Shown here piece after piece: positions 37,516 to 45,522 of a stretch of DNA of 64,000 bases. The DNA is from Marinobacter vinifirmus (GTDB lineage Bacteria; Pseudomonadota; Gammaproteobacteria; Pseudomonadales; Oleiphilaceae). Where the stretch lies: NCBI RefSeq assembly GCF_002258215.1, contig NZ_NEFY01000001.1, positions 186,001-250,000 of the forward strand, in the 5' to 3' direction. The notes beneath the pieces are model-generated. The model ran no database searches, was not told the DNA's origin, and saw only the letters and a list, made by a program, of their open reading frames with translations. The position numbers and the translations under genes are program-made. Positions within the stretch are counted from its first letter, which is position 1. Each line of letters begins with the position of its first letter.

Positions 37516-39587
37516 CAGCCCGCCTCGCTGGGTTCGGCCCGGCGCAGTGCTGCGGCGGCATCGATGACGTCTTTCTGGGCGCTGACGCTCAGGTCAATCA
37601 CTTCCCGTGCCTGGGCCACGTAGTAGGCCAGTTGCTCATCGTGGCGGGTGCCGGCGTTATCCAGCGCTTTCTGGATATCCGACAGGCTGGCGATGACCTG
37701 CTGGTTGGACTGGCTGAACAGCTCAATGGCCTGCACGAAGGCATCGCTCAGGGCGCCGACTTCCTGGCTACTGCCGGTAATGTCGTCGCCCAGTTTGCCC
37801 AGTTGCTGGCTCTGTTCCTGGATCAGGGTGTTGAAGCGTTCGCTGATGCCGGTCAGGGTTTCGCCGGCGCCGGTGATCAGGGTATCCACCGCCTCCCGCT
37901 GACTGTCAGCGGTGCTGCGCTGGTTCTCCAGCAGAGTGTCCAGTTCCTGAACCAGTCGCTGGCGTTCCTCCAGCAGCTCGTTTTCCCGCTCGCTGTTGCG
38001 GGCGATTTCCGACTGCAGCTGTCGGATCACCTCGGCGGCGGCCTTCGGTGTTTCCGAGGCCGTCTCAATCAGGCGGGTCATGGGCGCTTCCAGTGCAGTG
38101 CCCAGCTCGCTCAGGTGGCGGGCTGCTGTGGCTTCCAGTTGTTCCATTCGCTCGTTTGCAGCCCGGGCTCGCTCGCTTTCCTGTTCCCGAAGCTGATCGA
38201 GCTGAGCGGCAACGGTGCTGACCAGTTCCGCCAGCCCGGCCTGTTGCTGCTCAATCAACCCGGTGCTGCTGGTCTGGAAATGGCTTTGGTATTGAGTCAG
38301 CGCCTCATTTAATGCTGCCAGCATGTCGTCACTTTGAGCCTGCTGTCGGGCCAGACCGGCCTGCCAGTGTTGCGACACCTCAGCTCCGGCGTTGTTCAGG
38401 CGTTCACAGCTCTGTACCAGTTGTTGCTGCTGTTCCTTGAGCCAGGTTTGGTGCTGGTCGTTGATGGTGCCAAGCCAGGTGTGGAGCTGTTCCTGCAACT
38501 GGCTTTGACTTTGTTCGTTCTGCTTTGAGAGGGCCGCTAGCGTCTCCTGGTTCTGGGCCTGCTGTGCAGTCAGGTTCTGCTGCCAGCGTTCGCCCGCCTC
38601 TGTGGTAACTGTCTGAAACCCGGAGATCAATTCGGTGAGTTGTTCACGGGCATTATCTGCCCAGCTTTGTTGCAGGCCGTGAGCATCCTTCTGAAGCTGC
38701 TCCAGGGCCTGGACAATAATGGGCTCAATCCGCTCTGACGCTTGCTTTGCAGTGTTATCCAATGCCGTTTTCAGGGAGTCGGCCACGGAGTTGGCCAGGG
38801 TCTGGTAGTGGTGGCCGACCGTGCTGTGGAATTCCTGCTGGTTGTGAGTCAGGGACTGTTCCAGTTGCTGGCCAAGTTGCTCCATGCGCGCCGTCATGCG
38901 TTCCATGGCCGAGGCCATTTCGGGCAGGGCTTTGGCCTGGCTTTCCAGTGCCTGGAACGCCTGGTGGCGTTGATGATCTGCGGATAGATGATGCAGCTTG
39001 TCGCGCAGAGCACTATCCAGTGCGCGGGAAGCCTGCAACCGGTCCCGGCGGCTCAGGGTGGAGGCCAGCCCCAGCATGGCGGAGGCGGCCACGCCGGCAA
39101 TGGAGGTGCCGAAGGCGAGACTCAAACCGGCAATCGGTGCGGCCAGTGCGCTGCGAATAGCGCTCAGTTCGGTACTGTTATCCAGCGCCGAGGCGGCGCC
39201 GCCCAGGGTCACAATCATGCCCGCAAAGGTGCCCAGTAGGCCGAGCATCACCAGCAGGCCGGTCAGGTAGGGTGTCAGTTGCGGGCCGGGTAATGCGGCG
39301 GCATGGCCCTCGATTCGCCGTTGCACCGGGAACTGCATCGGGGCGGGCAGTGTGCCAAGCCAGTGGTTAACCTGCTCCTGGCTTTCAGGTAACTGATGAA
39401 CCTGTGCGTTCAGTTCGCGGGTTTGTCGGCGGAAATTCACCAGTTCGCCAAAGCCGAGACAGTAAACGGCGCCAATCAGGCCGGTAAACGCCAGCGCCAG
39501 CAGGTCGGAACCGACAAATCCGGCACCAATCCAGGCTACCACGGCCAGGCCGATGGCAAACGCCAGGGTAAAGAACAGTTTACTCAT
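37515..39587 (-). CDS. MotA/ExbB-like membrane protein with long coiled-coil tail (DUF802)
   Basis: 690 residues. Four membrane helices in the first 180 residues: about 5-25, 31-48, 107-130 (TGLLVMLGLLGTFAGMIVTLGG) and 146-175 (APIAGLSLAFGTSIAGVAASAMLG). The last two match the MotA/TolQ/ExbB channel core. Residues 180-690 are a Gln/Glu-rich coiled coil facing the cytoplasm, an arrangement like ZorA. Translationally coupled to the upstream DUF3348 gene (4-base overlap) and the downstream MotB-like gene. Function unknown; no ZorC, ZorD or ZorE gene is nearby. Confidence 0.82.
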   Translation of the reverse strand: MSKLFFTLAFAIGLAVVAWIGAGFVGSDLLALAFTGLIGAVYCLGFGELVNFRRQTRELNAQVHQLPESQEQVNHWLGTLPAPMQFPVQRRIEGHAAALPGPQLTPYLTGLLVMLGLLGTFAGMIVTLGGAASALDNSTELSAIRSALAAPIAGLSLAFGTSIAGVAASAMLGLASTLSRRDRLQASRALDSALRDKLHHLSADHQRHQAFQALESQAKALPEMASAMERMTARMEQLGQQLEQSLTHNQQEFHSTVGHHYQTLANSVADSLKTALDNTAKQASERIEPIIVQALEQLQKDAHGLQQSWADNAREQLTELISGFQTVTTEAGERWQQNLTAQQAQNQETLAALSKQNEQSQSQLQEQLHTWLGTINDQHQTWLKEQQQQLVQSCERLNNAGAEVSQHWQAGLARQQAQSDDMLAALNEALTQYQSHFQTSSTGLIEQQQAGLAELVSTVAAQLDQLREQESERARAANERMEQLEATAARHLSELGTALEAPMTRLIETASETPKAAAEVIRQLQSEIARNSERENELLEERQRLVQELDTLLENQRSTADSQREAVDTLITGAGETLTGISERFNTLIQEQSQQLGKLGDDITGSSQEVGALSDAFVQAIELFSQSNQQVIASLSDIQKALDNAGTRHDEQLAYYVAQAREVIDLSVSAQKDVIDAAAALRRAEPSEAG

Positions 39588-40312
39588 GGGGTGTTGTTAA
39601 CCTCTTTGTGGCAAGCCTCCAGCAAACCCAGAACCGGTTCCAGCCGAACATCCAGTTCAGCGAGTAACAAAGACTGCGCTTCCTCGCAGTAGCGGTGGAA
39701 CCAGTCGGCCGTTGTGGCCGGGGTGGGGCTTTGCTCCGGGGTGGTCGATCGGTGCTCGAATCGTTGTTCAAGAACCTTGGGAATATGGGAAAAACACTGT
39801 GCGGTATACCCGGCCATTGTTTGATCAAACACGGCGTCCAATTCGGCCAGGTGGGCCAGCTTCGGGCCCTGATCTTTCATCGATTTTCGAACCTTGTCCC
39901 GCAACTGACGGCTGTTGGCCGCCACTTTGCGTTGCAGCGCCAGCCAGGCATTGAGAGCGGCTTCAAGCTCGGGTTCACCGTCAAACTCCAGATCGGCGCC
40001 AAACCCGCGAATACGCTGAACCAGTGCCCTGCGTATTGTCGCCAGCTCCTCGGTTAACCGCTCTACCGTGGCGCCCTGAGGCGTGCCTGGCTGTTTCGCC
40101 CGATAACCAATGGCCGCATCCAGAGTCATGGTGTCGCCCAGGCCAAACAGCCGGCTCAGGCGCTCTGCGAAGCAGGGCAACTGGGTGCCGTTCAGCGTTG
40201 TCGCTGAATCATCCAGTTGGCGCAATAGCCTGGCTCTGAGGCCAGTATTTGCCAGAGGTTGCGAGGGCATTGGCTGGGGTTTCACTCCGGTTTCCGCGCA
40301 GGTAACGTTCAA
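39584..40312 (-). CDS. DUF3348 family protein
   Basis: 242 residues, cytoplasmic, mainly helical. Segments LRARLLRQLDDS, CFAERLSRLFGLGDTMTLDAAI and ERLTEELATIRRALVQRI fit the DUF3348 family, which occurs beside DUF802 proteins. First gene of the four-gene cluster. Start at 40312 is tentative; a second ATG (MPSQPLANTG) lies 14 codons in. It may form a cytosolic ring or adaptor at the tail of the MotA-like protein (speculative). Confidence 0.75.
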   Translation of the reverse strand: MNVTCAETGVKPQPMPSQPLANTGLRARLLRQLDDSATTLNGTQLPCFAERLSRLFGLGDTMTLDAAIGYRAKQPGTPQGATVERLTEELATIRRALVQRIRGFGADLEFDGEPELEAALNAWLALQRKVAANSRQLRDKVRKSMKDQGPKLAHLAELDAVFDQTMAGYTAQCFSHIPKVLEQRFEHRSTTPEQSPTPATTADWFHRYCEEAQSLLLAELDVRLEPVLGLLEACHKEVNNTP

Positions 40313-40375
40313 AGCTCGCTATTCTACTGGCTAAGCGGAGTGAATGATAATGACTGTAGCGTGAGAAATGAGCGC

Positions 40376-41569
40376 CTAGCTGGCCTCTGGCACCGGCTCA
40401 GGCCGGCGCCAGGCAACCAGGAAAATCATCAGCCCGGCCACGGCGGTGGCAGCCCCTACGTAGCCAGTGGACTGCCAGCCGAAGCCGGCGGTAATGGCCA
40501 GCCCGCCCAGCCATGGGCCGAGGGCGTTGGCGAGATTGAACGCGGCGTGATGGGAGGCAGCGGCCAGAGTCTGGGCGCCGGTTGCCACGTCCATCAGGTG
40601 GGTTTGCAGAGCCGGGCCCAGGGCTACCATTAATGCGGTCAGGAAGCAGACTACGAGTAACACGGGCAATGAGCCTGTGGCAGACGGAAAGACGCTCAGA
40701 ATCATGGCGCTGAACACCAGGATCACGCCAACGGCCCGGAATTGCAGACGGTCAAACAGCCAGCCACCAAGCAGGTTGCCCACAAAACCGCCCATCCCGA
40801 ACACCACCAGGGCCACGGGAATCCAGACCGCATCCACTCGGGTGACTTCCAGCAGTGTCGGGGCAAGGTAACTGAACACCGCGAACATGCCTGCGAAGCC
40901 GATGGCACCAATGGCCAGCGCAAACCAGATTTGTGGTTTGTTAAAGGCGCGGACTTCGCTTAACGGGCTGTGCCTTTGTTCCTGGGGGTTTTTGGGCAGG
41001 AACAGCGTAATCAGCACCACGGTTAGTAACGACACCAGGCCAACAAAACCAAAGGCATAGCGCCAGTCCATGGATTGCCCCATCACCGTGGCCAGGGGGT
41101 TGCCGATCAGTAGTGCAAGTGTCAGCCCCATCATGATCTGGCTCACCGCCTTGGCCCGCTTGTGTACCGGCACCAGTGAAGCTGCCACAAGTGCGGCAAC
41201 ACCGAAGTAGGCGCCATGGGGCAGTCCGGCGATAAACCGGAAAACCAGCAGGGATTCGTAATTGCTGGCCAGGGCACTGGCCAGGTTGCCCAGCGCGTAG
41301 AAGGACATCAGAAGAATGAGCAGCTGCCGCCGGAACAGTTGCGCACCGAGAATGGCCAGAATGGGTGCGCCGACTACCACGCCCAGCGCATAGGTGGAGA
41401 TAAGATGACCTACCTGTGGTTCAGAAACGCCGAGATCCTGGGCGACATTGGGCATCAACCCCATGATGGCGAATTCACCGGTACCGATACCAAAGCCGCC
41501 CATCGCCAGCGCAAAGACGATCATCCAGGTTGGAAGGCCGGACTCGGAATTGTGGTTGGCGGCGCTCAA
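40376..41569 (-). CDS. MFS transporter, drug/sugar-efflux type (DHA1)
   Basis: About 397 residues from a TTG at 41569 preceded by AAGGAG; an ATG at 41611 has no ribosome site. Twelve membrane helices. GFGIGTGEFAIMGLMPNVA in helix 1 and the helix-4 region LPHGAYFGVAALVAASLV are typical of the AraJ/PbuE-like DHA1 exporters. Predicted proton-driven efflux; the substrate is unknown. Stand-alone gene between the DUF802 cluster and the lipase-related pair. Confidence 0.9.
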   Translation of the reverse strand: MSAANHNSESGLPTWMIVFALAMGGFGIGTGEFAIMGLMPNVAQDLGVSEPQVGHLISTYALGVVVGAPILAILGAQLFRRQLLILLMSFYALGNLASALASNYESLLVFRFIAGLPHGAYFGVAALVAASLVPVHKRAKAVSQIMMGLTLALLIGNPLATVMGQSMDWRYAFGFVGLVSLLTVVLITLFLPKNPQEQRHSPLSEVRAFNKPQIWFALAIGAIGFAGMFAVFSYLAPTLLEVTRVDAVWIPVALVVFGMGGFVGNLLGGWLFDRLQFRAVGVILVFSAMILSVFPSATGSLPVLLVVCFLTALMVALGPALQTHLMDVATGAQTLAAASHHAAFNLANALGPWLGGLAITAGFGWQSTGYVGAATAVAGLMIFLVAWRRPEPVPEAS

Positions 41570-41668
41570 TATGATCTCCTTGATCCAATCAGGGAAGAGA
41601 AAGCCCGCCATTGTCAGGGTTGGGTGTGCTAACGGCTATAAGCGATTATGAGGATGGACGTTAGCTTG

Positions 41669-42691
41669 CTAATTCAAGCCGTAGCGGCGTTCGCGCTCAA
41701 ACCTGAAAAAGCCCTCTTCCTCTTCCCGTTCGATGGTCGGAGCAGAAAACCCGAAATGTTCCTGGCGAAGATCCGTTAACGCGGCCTCCAGTTGGTCGCC
41801 GTTGAGGCGTTTCTCCAAAGCGCGCCTTTCGGCCATGTAGGCTTTGCCTTTCTGCCATTTTTCCTCCCGGCGCTGGTCTTCCTCGGCCAACTGGCGAACG
41901 GTTTCTTCGGAGTAGCCTATCTGGCGGCGCAGAGCGTTGATGGTTTGCTGGCGCTTGTCTGCTGGCAGGCTGGCGAGCTGCTGTTGAACGCTGTCCATGG
42001 CAAACAGGGCGTGGCCGGTCGCGCCGGAACCCGCCAGTTGCCGGGCCAGATCGGCACCATAGAGTTCGTCGGCAGTGGTCTGAAGTTGGTGAGCCAGTTC
42101 GGTCAGTGGCATCTGGTTGGCCTGGTCCAGCCGCGCCAGAGTTTGCTGGAACTGGTCCGATTTCGCTTCCACCGGGTTTTGTTCCTCGGCCCAGATCTGG
42201 CTTGCCAGCGGGCCGAAAATCGCTTCGCGTTGCTGCCAGAGTTCAGCGTAGCGTTCCATGTCCGGCAGCCCCTGCAAACGAAGCTCGTGATTGTCGAGCC
42301 AACGGTTGTAGCGGTCCAGCTTGGTCATTAACGCGAAAATGCTGTCGGCCAGTTCAGGAAAAGCGGTGGTGATGGCGGACTGGAAAAGCTCGTTACCGGA
42401 ATCCGGATAACGCGCCAACAGGTTTCGGCGTTCGTTATACAGACGTGCCTGGGTGGCCGGCTCGGTGATGGTGTCGCCGTACAGTTCCAGGTACTTAACG
42501 GCCAGTTCAACAACGCGTTGGTCGCCGCTTTGGGTTAGCTCGGCGGCGGACGTCGCTGCCGCACGCGAGGGGATGGAACCATTGGGCGTTTGCATAGCCG
42601 CCGGCTTTGATGACTCGGGCCAGTAATGAAAACCGCCCGCAATCACTAAGGCCAGGGCACCGAGCGCCAATACGGAATTGAGTGGTTTCAT
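41669..42691 (-). CDS. Lipase-chaperone-like (Lif/LifO-like) helical periplasmic protein
   Basis: 340 residues. N-terminal membrane anchor (about 5-25, LNSVLALGALALVIAGGFHYW) with the remainder periplasmic and made of charged helices (WQKGKAYMAERRALEKRL, LTDLRQEHFGF). The layout of helical repeats and the C-terminal LRxEHF segment resemble steric lipase chaperones. The RxxFDY motif of classic Lif proteins is not evident, so this is a distant or divergent member. Directly downstream of the SGNH hydrolase gene on the same strand (68 bases). Confidence 0.65.
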   Translation of the reverse strand: MKPLNSVLALGALALVIAGGFHYWPESSKPAAMQTPNGSIPSRAAATSAAELTQSGDQRVVELAVKYLELYGDTITEPATQARLYNERRNLLARYPDSGNELFQSAITTAFPELADSIFALMTKLDRYNRWLDNHELRLQGLPDMERYAELWQQREAIFGPLASQIWAEEQNPVEAKSDQFQQTLARLDQANQMPLTELAHQLQTTADELYGADLARQLAGSGATGHALFAMDSVQQQLASLPADKRQQTINALRRQIGYSEETVRQLAEEDQRREEKWQKGKAYMAERRALEKRLNGDQLEAALTDLRQEHFGFSAPTIEREEEEGFFRFERERRYGLN

Positions 42692-42723
42692 TGCAGCTGT
42701 CCTGCCAGTGGTATTGCAGAATG

Positions 42724-42749
42724 TGGTCCCGGCCGCTTTCCGGCCGGGA
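42724..42749 (-). terminator. Hairpin between the SGNH hydrolase and the chaperone-like gene
   Basis: GTCCCGGCCG and its complement around a short loop (about 42724-42749), directly after the hydrolase stop. No T-run, so it may reduce rather than stop transcription into the chaperone-like gene. Confidence 0.45.
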
Positions 42750-42759
42750 CGCTGGGGCT

Positions 42760-43533
42760 TCAGAGGAGCGGTTGCAGTTTCGGCCAGATCAGATCAGCGA
42801 TCTTTTTCGATCCACTATCCGCCGGGTGGATACCATCAAAGATGATGTCGCGGTCGTTGATCACCCAGCGGGGGTCCACAAAGGTACAGTCCAGCACGGA
42901 GTTCTCACAGGCCCGGGCCAGGGTGGCGTTGCCGTAGTCCACGGCTTCTTTCATGTCATCCAAACGGAAAAGGCCGTTCTTGGTGTAGTAGTAGCCGGTC
43001 AGGATGCCATTCCGGACGTCGGCTGCGGCCATCTCGTTCAGAAAGTCGACAGCATCTACGTAGATATCATCGATGAAATCCCGACACTGTTTGCTCAGCC
43101 GGCCGAAGCGCCACCAGGGTGTTTTGCAGTTATTGGAGTTCAGGGCGATGGCCGGAATCAGGATGTCATTGCCGCCGGCGTCGCCCACCACGGTTTCGAT
43201 GTCCGGGTTATCAGCAACCGCATCCCGGAACTGCTGGGGAATAGACGGGGCAATCAGCTCGCCTGACAGCTCCGCACCGGAAACTGTGTAGCGGCGGAAG
43301 GTTTCACCGGCCCTGGCTTCCAGCTGGTTCTGGATTTCGCCAGACAGGGCAAAGATGGAATCGCCCACAAAGACTACCTGGTCGTTGTCGGCATCGGTCA
43401 CTTTGTCGTTGCTCAGCAGGTAGCCGAGTTCGCTGCAACCGGAAAACAACAGCGCGGCACTGAGTGCCAGTGCGGGTTTCAGGGATTTGCTGGTAAAGGC
43501 CGAGAGGGACCAGCGGCGTGCTTTATTTATCAT
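42760..43533 (-). CDS. SGNH/GDSL hydrolase lipoprotein
   Basis: 257 residues. A long N-terminal segment ends in a lipobox (LLFSGC), so the protein is probably lipid-anchored. SGNH blocks: block I FVGDSIFAL with the nucleophile Ser, block III GGND, and block V DGIHPADSG with Asp and His. Several cysteines (CKTPWW, SKQCRDF, ACENSVLDC) may form disulfides, as expected for a periplasmic or surface esterase. Likely an esterase or lipase; substrate unknown. Paired with a lipase-chaperone-like gene. Confidence 0.87.
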   Translation of the reverse strand: MINKARRWSLSAFTSKSLKPALALSAALLFSGCSELGYLLSNDKVTDADNDQVVFVGDSIFALSGEIQNQLEARAGETFRRYTVSGAELSGELIAPSIPQQFRDAVADNPDIETVVGDAGGNDILIPAIALNSNNCKTPWWRFGRLSKQCRDFIDDIYVDAVDFLNEMAAADVRNGILTGYYYTKNGLFRLDDMKEAVDYGNATLARACENSVLDCTFVDPRWVINDRDIIFDGIHPADSGSKKIADLIWPKLQPLL

Positions 43534-43786
43534 TGTTAGAGCTCCGTGTGTAAGAGACAGACCATTCGTCTACAAATACTGCCCCTTAACTATTGACCAG
43601 GCTCCGGAATTTCTCGACCGCAAACAGGGGTGAAAGGTTGTCAGATTCGGCCACGGGATAAAGGGTGTGAACCCGGTCTCAGTGTTTGATCTGCAGCAAG
43701 GCTGCAAGGAAGCAGCTTGTAATTTCCTCGGCAGCGACAAATATAAGGAGTCAGAGATCACGTTTTGGTCAGATGCGAGGGGTTAC

Positions 43787-44761
43787 ATGGACTTCAAAGA
43801 CTATTACGCCGTTCTGGGGGTGAGCGAGTCGGCTACGCCCGAGGACATCAAGAAGGCCTACCGCAAGCTGGCGCGCAAATATCATCCGGATGTCAGCAAG
43901 GAAGAGAACGCCAGCGACAAGTTCAAGGACGTGGGCGAGGCCTACGAAGTACTCAAAGACCCGGAAAAGCGGGCCGAGTACGACCAGCTGCGCAAATACG
44001 GCGCCCGGGCCGATGGCTCCTTCCAGCCGCCACCGGGCTGGCAGAGTGCGTCCGGCTTTGGTGGCGGCGGATATACCGAAGCCGATGCCCGGCAGTTCAG
44101 CGAGTTTTTCGAGGAGATTTTTGGCGGCGGCCGGCATGGCGGGTTTTCGGGCGCAGACTTCGGTGGCGGTGGTTTCCGCCAGAGCGCGAAAATGCGCGGG
44201 GAAGACGTTCACGCCCGCCTGGCCCTGTTCCTGGAAGAGGCCTTTAACGGCTGTGAAAAGCAGGTGTCGTTTACCGTGCAGGAGATCGACAGTCATGGCC
44301 GGATGGTGCCCCGGCAGAAAACCCTGAAGGTCAAGATTCCCGCTGGTATGCGTGAAGGCCAGCACATTCGCCTGAAAGGCCAGGGCGCGCCCGGTGTAGG
44401 CGGTGGCGAGCCGGGCGATCTGTTCATTGAGATTGAACTGGCACCTCATCCCCATTTCTCCATCGAGGGTCGGGATGTACTGGTGACGGTACCGGTTGCA
44501 CCCTGGGAGGCGGCACTTGGCGCTACGGTGACGGTGCCGACGGTCAGCGGAAAGGTAAATGTGAAAGTACCCAAGGGCTCCACCAGCGGGCGCAAGCTCC
44601 GGCTTAAGGGCAAGGGGTTCCCGGGCAAGCATCCCGGGGACCAGATTGTGGTATTGCAAGTGGCCATGCCCGAGCAGCACACGGCGGAAGCCGAGAAACT
44701 CTACGAGAAGCTGGCTGAGCTGGAGAAAGGGTTTGATCCGCGCAGCAAGCTGCACGTGTGA
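43787..44761 (+). CDS. cbpA: Curved DNA-binding protein, DnaJ-class co-chaperone
   Basis: 324 residues from the ATG at 43787 ([12 protein letters not shown]); the open frame extends upstream without family resemblance. J domain with HPD at 33-35, then a Gly/Phe-rich linker (about 80-130) and the two C-terminal substrate-binding domains. No Cys-rich zinc region, so CbpA rather than DnaJ. Stimulates DnaK and, in E. coli, binds curved DNA in stationary phase. Overlaps the cbpM reading region and is followed by it after 11 bases. Confidence 0.93.
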   Translation: MDFKDYYAVLGVSESATPEDIKKAYRKLARKYHPDVSKEENASDKFKDVGEAYEVLKDPEKRAEYDQLRKYGARADGSFQPPPGWQSASGFGGGGYTEADARQFSEFFEEIFGGGRHGGFSGADFGGGGFRQSAKMRGEDVHARLALFLEEAFNGCEKQVSFTVQEIDSHGRMVPRQKTLKVKIPAGMREGQHIRLKGQGAPGVGGGEPGDLFIEIELAPHPHFSIEGRDVLVTVPVAPWEAALGATVTVPTVSGKVNVKVPKGSTSGRKLRLKGKGFPGKHPGDQIVVLQVAMPEQHTAEAEKLYEKLAELEKGFDPRSKLHV

Positions 44762-44772
44762 GGGAGGCGAAC

Positions 44773-45117
44773 ATGACGAGTAAAGACCGGATTCTGACCG
44801 TGGAGGTCACCGATGCAGATGGCACCACCTTTACCCTGCGCGAGATCTGCGAACGGGGAGACTGCCATGCCGAGTTTGTGATCAAGCTGGTGAACTACGG
44901 CGTTATTACTCCGCTGGAGGAAGGGCCGGAGATCCGCCAGTGGCAGTTCGATGTGGCCGCACTGAGCCGCCTCCAGAAAGCCCGTCGCCTGCAGCGCGAC
45001 CTGAAACTCAACCTGCCAGGGCTGGCAATGTCGCTGGAGCTTCTGGACGAAGTGCAGGATATGCGCCGGGAGGTCAACCGGCTCAATCAGCGGATTCGCC
45101 AGCTAATGAGCGAATAA
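44773..45117 (+). CDS. cbpM: Chaperone modulator CbpM
   Basis: 114 residues from the ATG at 44773 (GGGAGG site). A MerR-like winged helix (LREICERGDCHAEFVIKLVNYGVITPLE) is followed by a helical C-terminal part. CbpM binds the J domain of CbpA and blocks both its co-chaperone and DNA-binding activity. Co-transcribed with cbpA; a strong terminator follows. Confidence 0.9.
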   Translation: MTSKDRILTVEVTDADGTTFTLREICERGDCHAEFVIKLVNYGVITPLEEGPEIRQWQFDVAALSRLQKARRLQRDLKLNLPGLAMSLELLDEVQDMRREVNRLNQRIRQLMSE

Positions 45118-45124
45118 CCAACCG

Positions 45125-45162
45125 GCCGGGGGCTGAGCGTTGCTGTCAGCCCCCGGCTTTTT
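45125..45162. terminator. Bidirectional terminator between cbpM and a small gene
   Basis: A 12-bp perfect stem, GCCGGGGGCTGA (45125-45136) with TCAGCCCCCGGC (45146-45157), followed by TTTTT. The stop codon of the minus-strand small gene lies inside the right arm. Confidence 0.88.
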
Positions 45163-45322
45163 CCAGCTTCTGAATTTCCGCGTAGATCTTTTCAGCTTCC
45201 TCCATCAAGGTGCCGTGGCTGCGTAGATCGCCGTTGCGTTGCGCGTGCAGAGCCTTGGCCAGCTTTTCCTCATAGGCCTTTTGCAGTTTCTTCTTCGGAT
45301 CGCTTTTCAAGAACCCCAGCAT
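45146..45322 (-). CDS. Small basic/coiled-coil protein (DUF6435-like)
   Basis: 58 residues, starting MLGFLKSDPKKKLQKAYEEKLAKALHAQRN with GGAG 9 bases upstream. Highly charged and helical. This type of small conserved protein of unknown function is common in gammaproteobacteria. Convergent with cbpM; its stop codon lies in the shared terminator. Confidence 0.75.
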   Translation of the reverse strand: MLGFLKSDPKKKLQKAYEEKLAKALHAQRNGDLRSHGTLMEEAEKIYAEIQKLEKAGG

Positions 45323-45419
45323 AACCAGTCTCCAGGTTTGTGTTTCTTCTGCTGTATACGTTCGTTGCCCGGTCAGGTTCAAAAAAATTTCATGAACAAA
45401 AACTGGACAATCTAAAAAT

Positions 45420-45437
45420 TTGGGATTATTTTCCCAT
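45420..45437. promoter_or_regulatory. TTGGGA-N6-TCCCA operator, site 1
   Basis: TTGGGATTATTTTCCCAT, a palindrome with an AT centre. Centre to centre 26 bases from the second copy; both precede the DUF5666 lipoprotein gene. Confidence 0.65.
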
Positions 45438-45445
45438 TTAAAGAA

Positions 45446-45463
45446 TTGGGAAAAATATCCCAA
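45446..45463. promoter_or_regulatory. TTGGGA-N6-TCCCAA operator, site 2
   Basis: TTGGGAAAAATATCCCAA, a perfect 6-bp inverted repeat around six AT bases, 60 bases before the lipoprotein ATG. Paired with site 1. Confidence 0.7.
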
Positions 45464-45522
45464 ACGAATGGGCGCCTAGTGAGAATGCGCCGGATTGAGT
45501 GAAATCAGCCTGGAGATGGAAC

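Noticed and set aside
36859..39587. Zorya anti-phage system
   Set aside because: ZorA/ZorB-like architecture is present, but ZorC, ZorD and ZorE are absent and the neighbours are DUF3348 and DUF2894; not called as Zorya.
43534..43786. Sigma-32 heat-shock promoter before cbpA
   Set aside because: No convincing CTTGAAA / CCCCAT pair; only a weak sigma-70-like TTGTAA and ATATAA pair could be seen.
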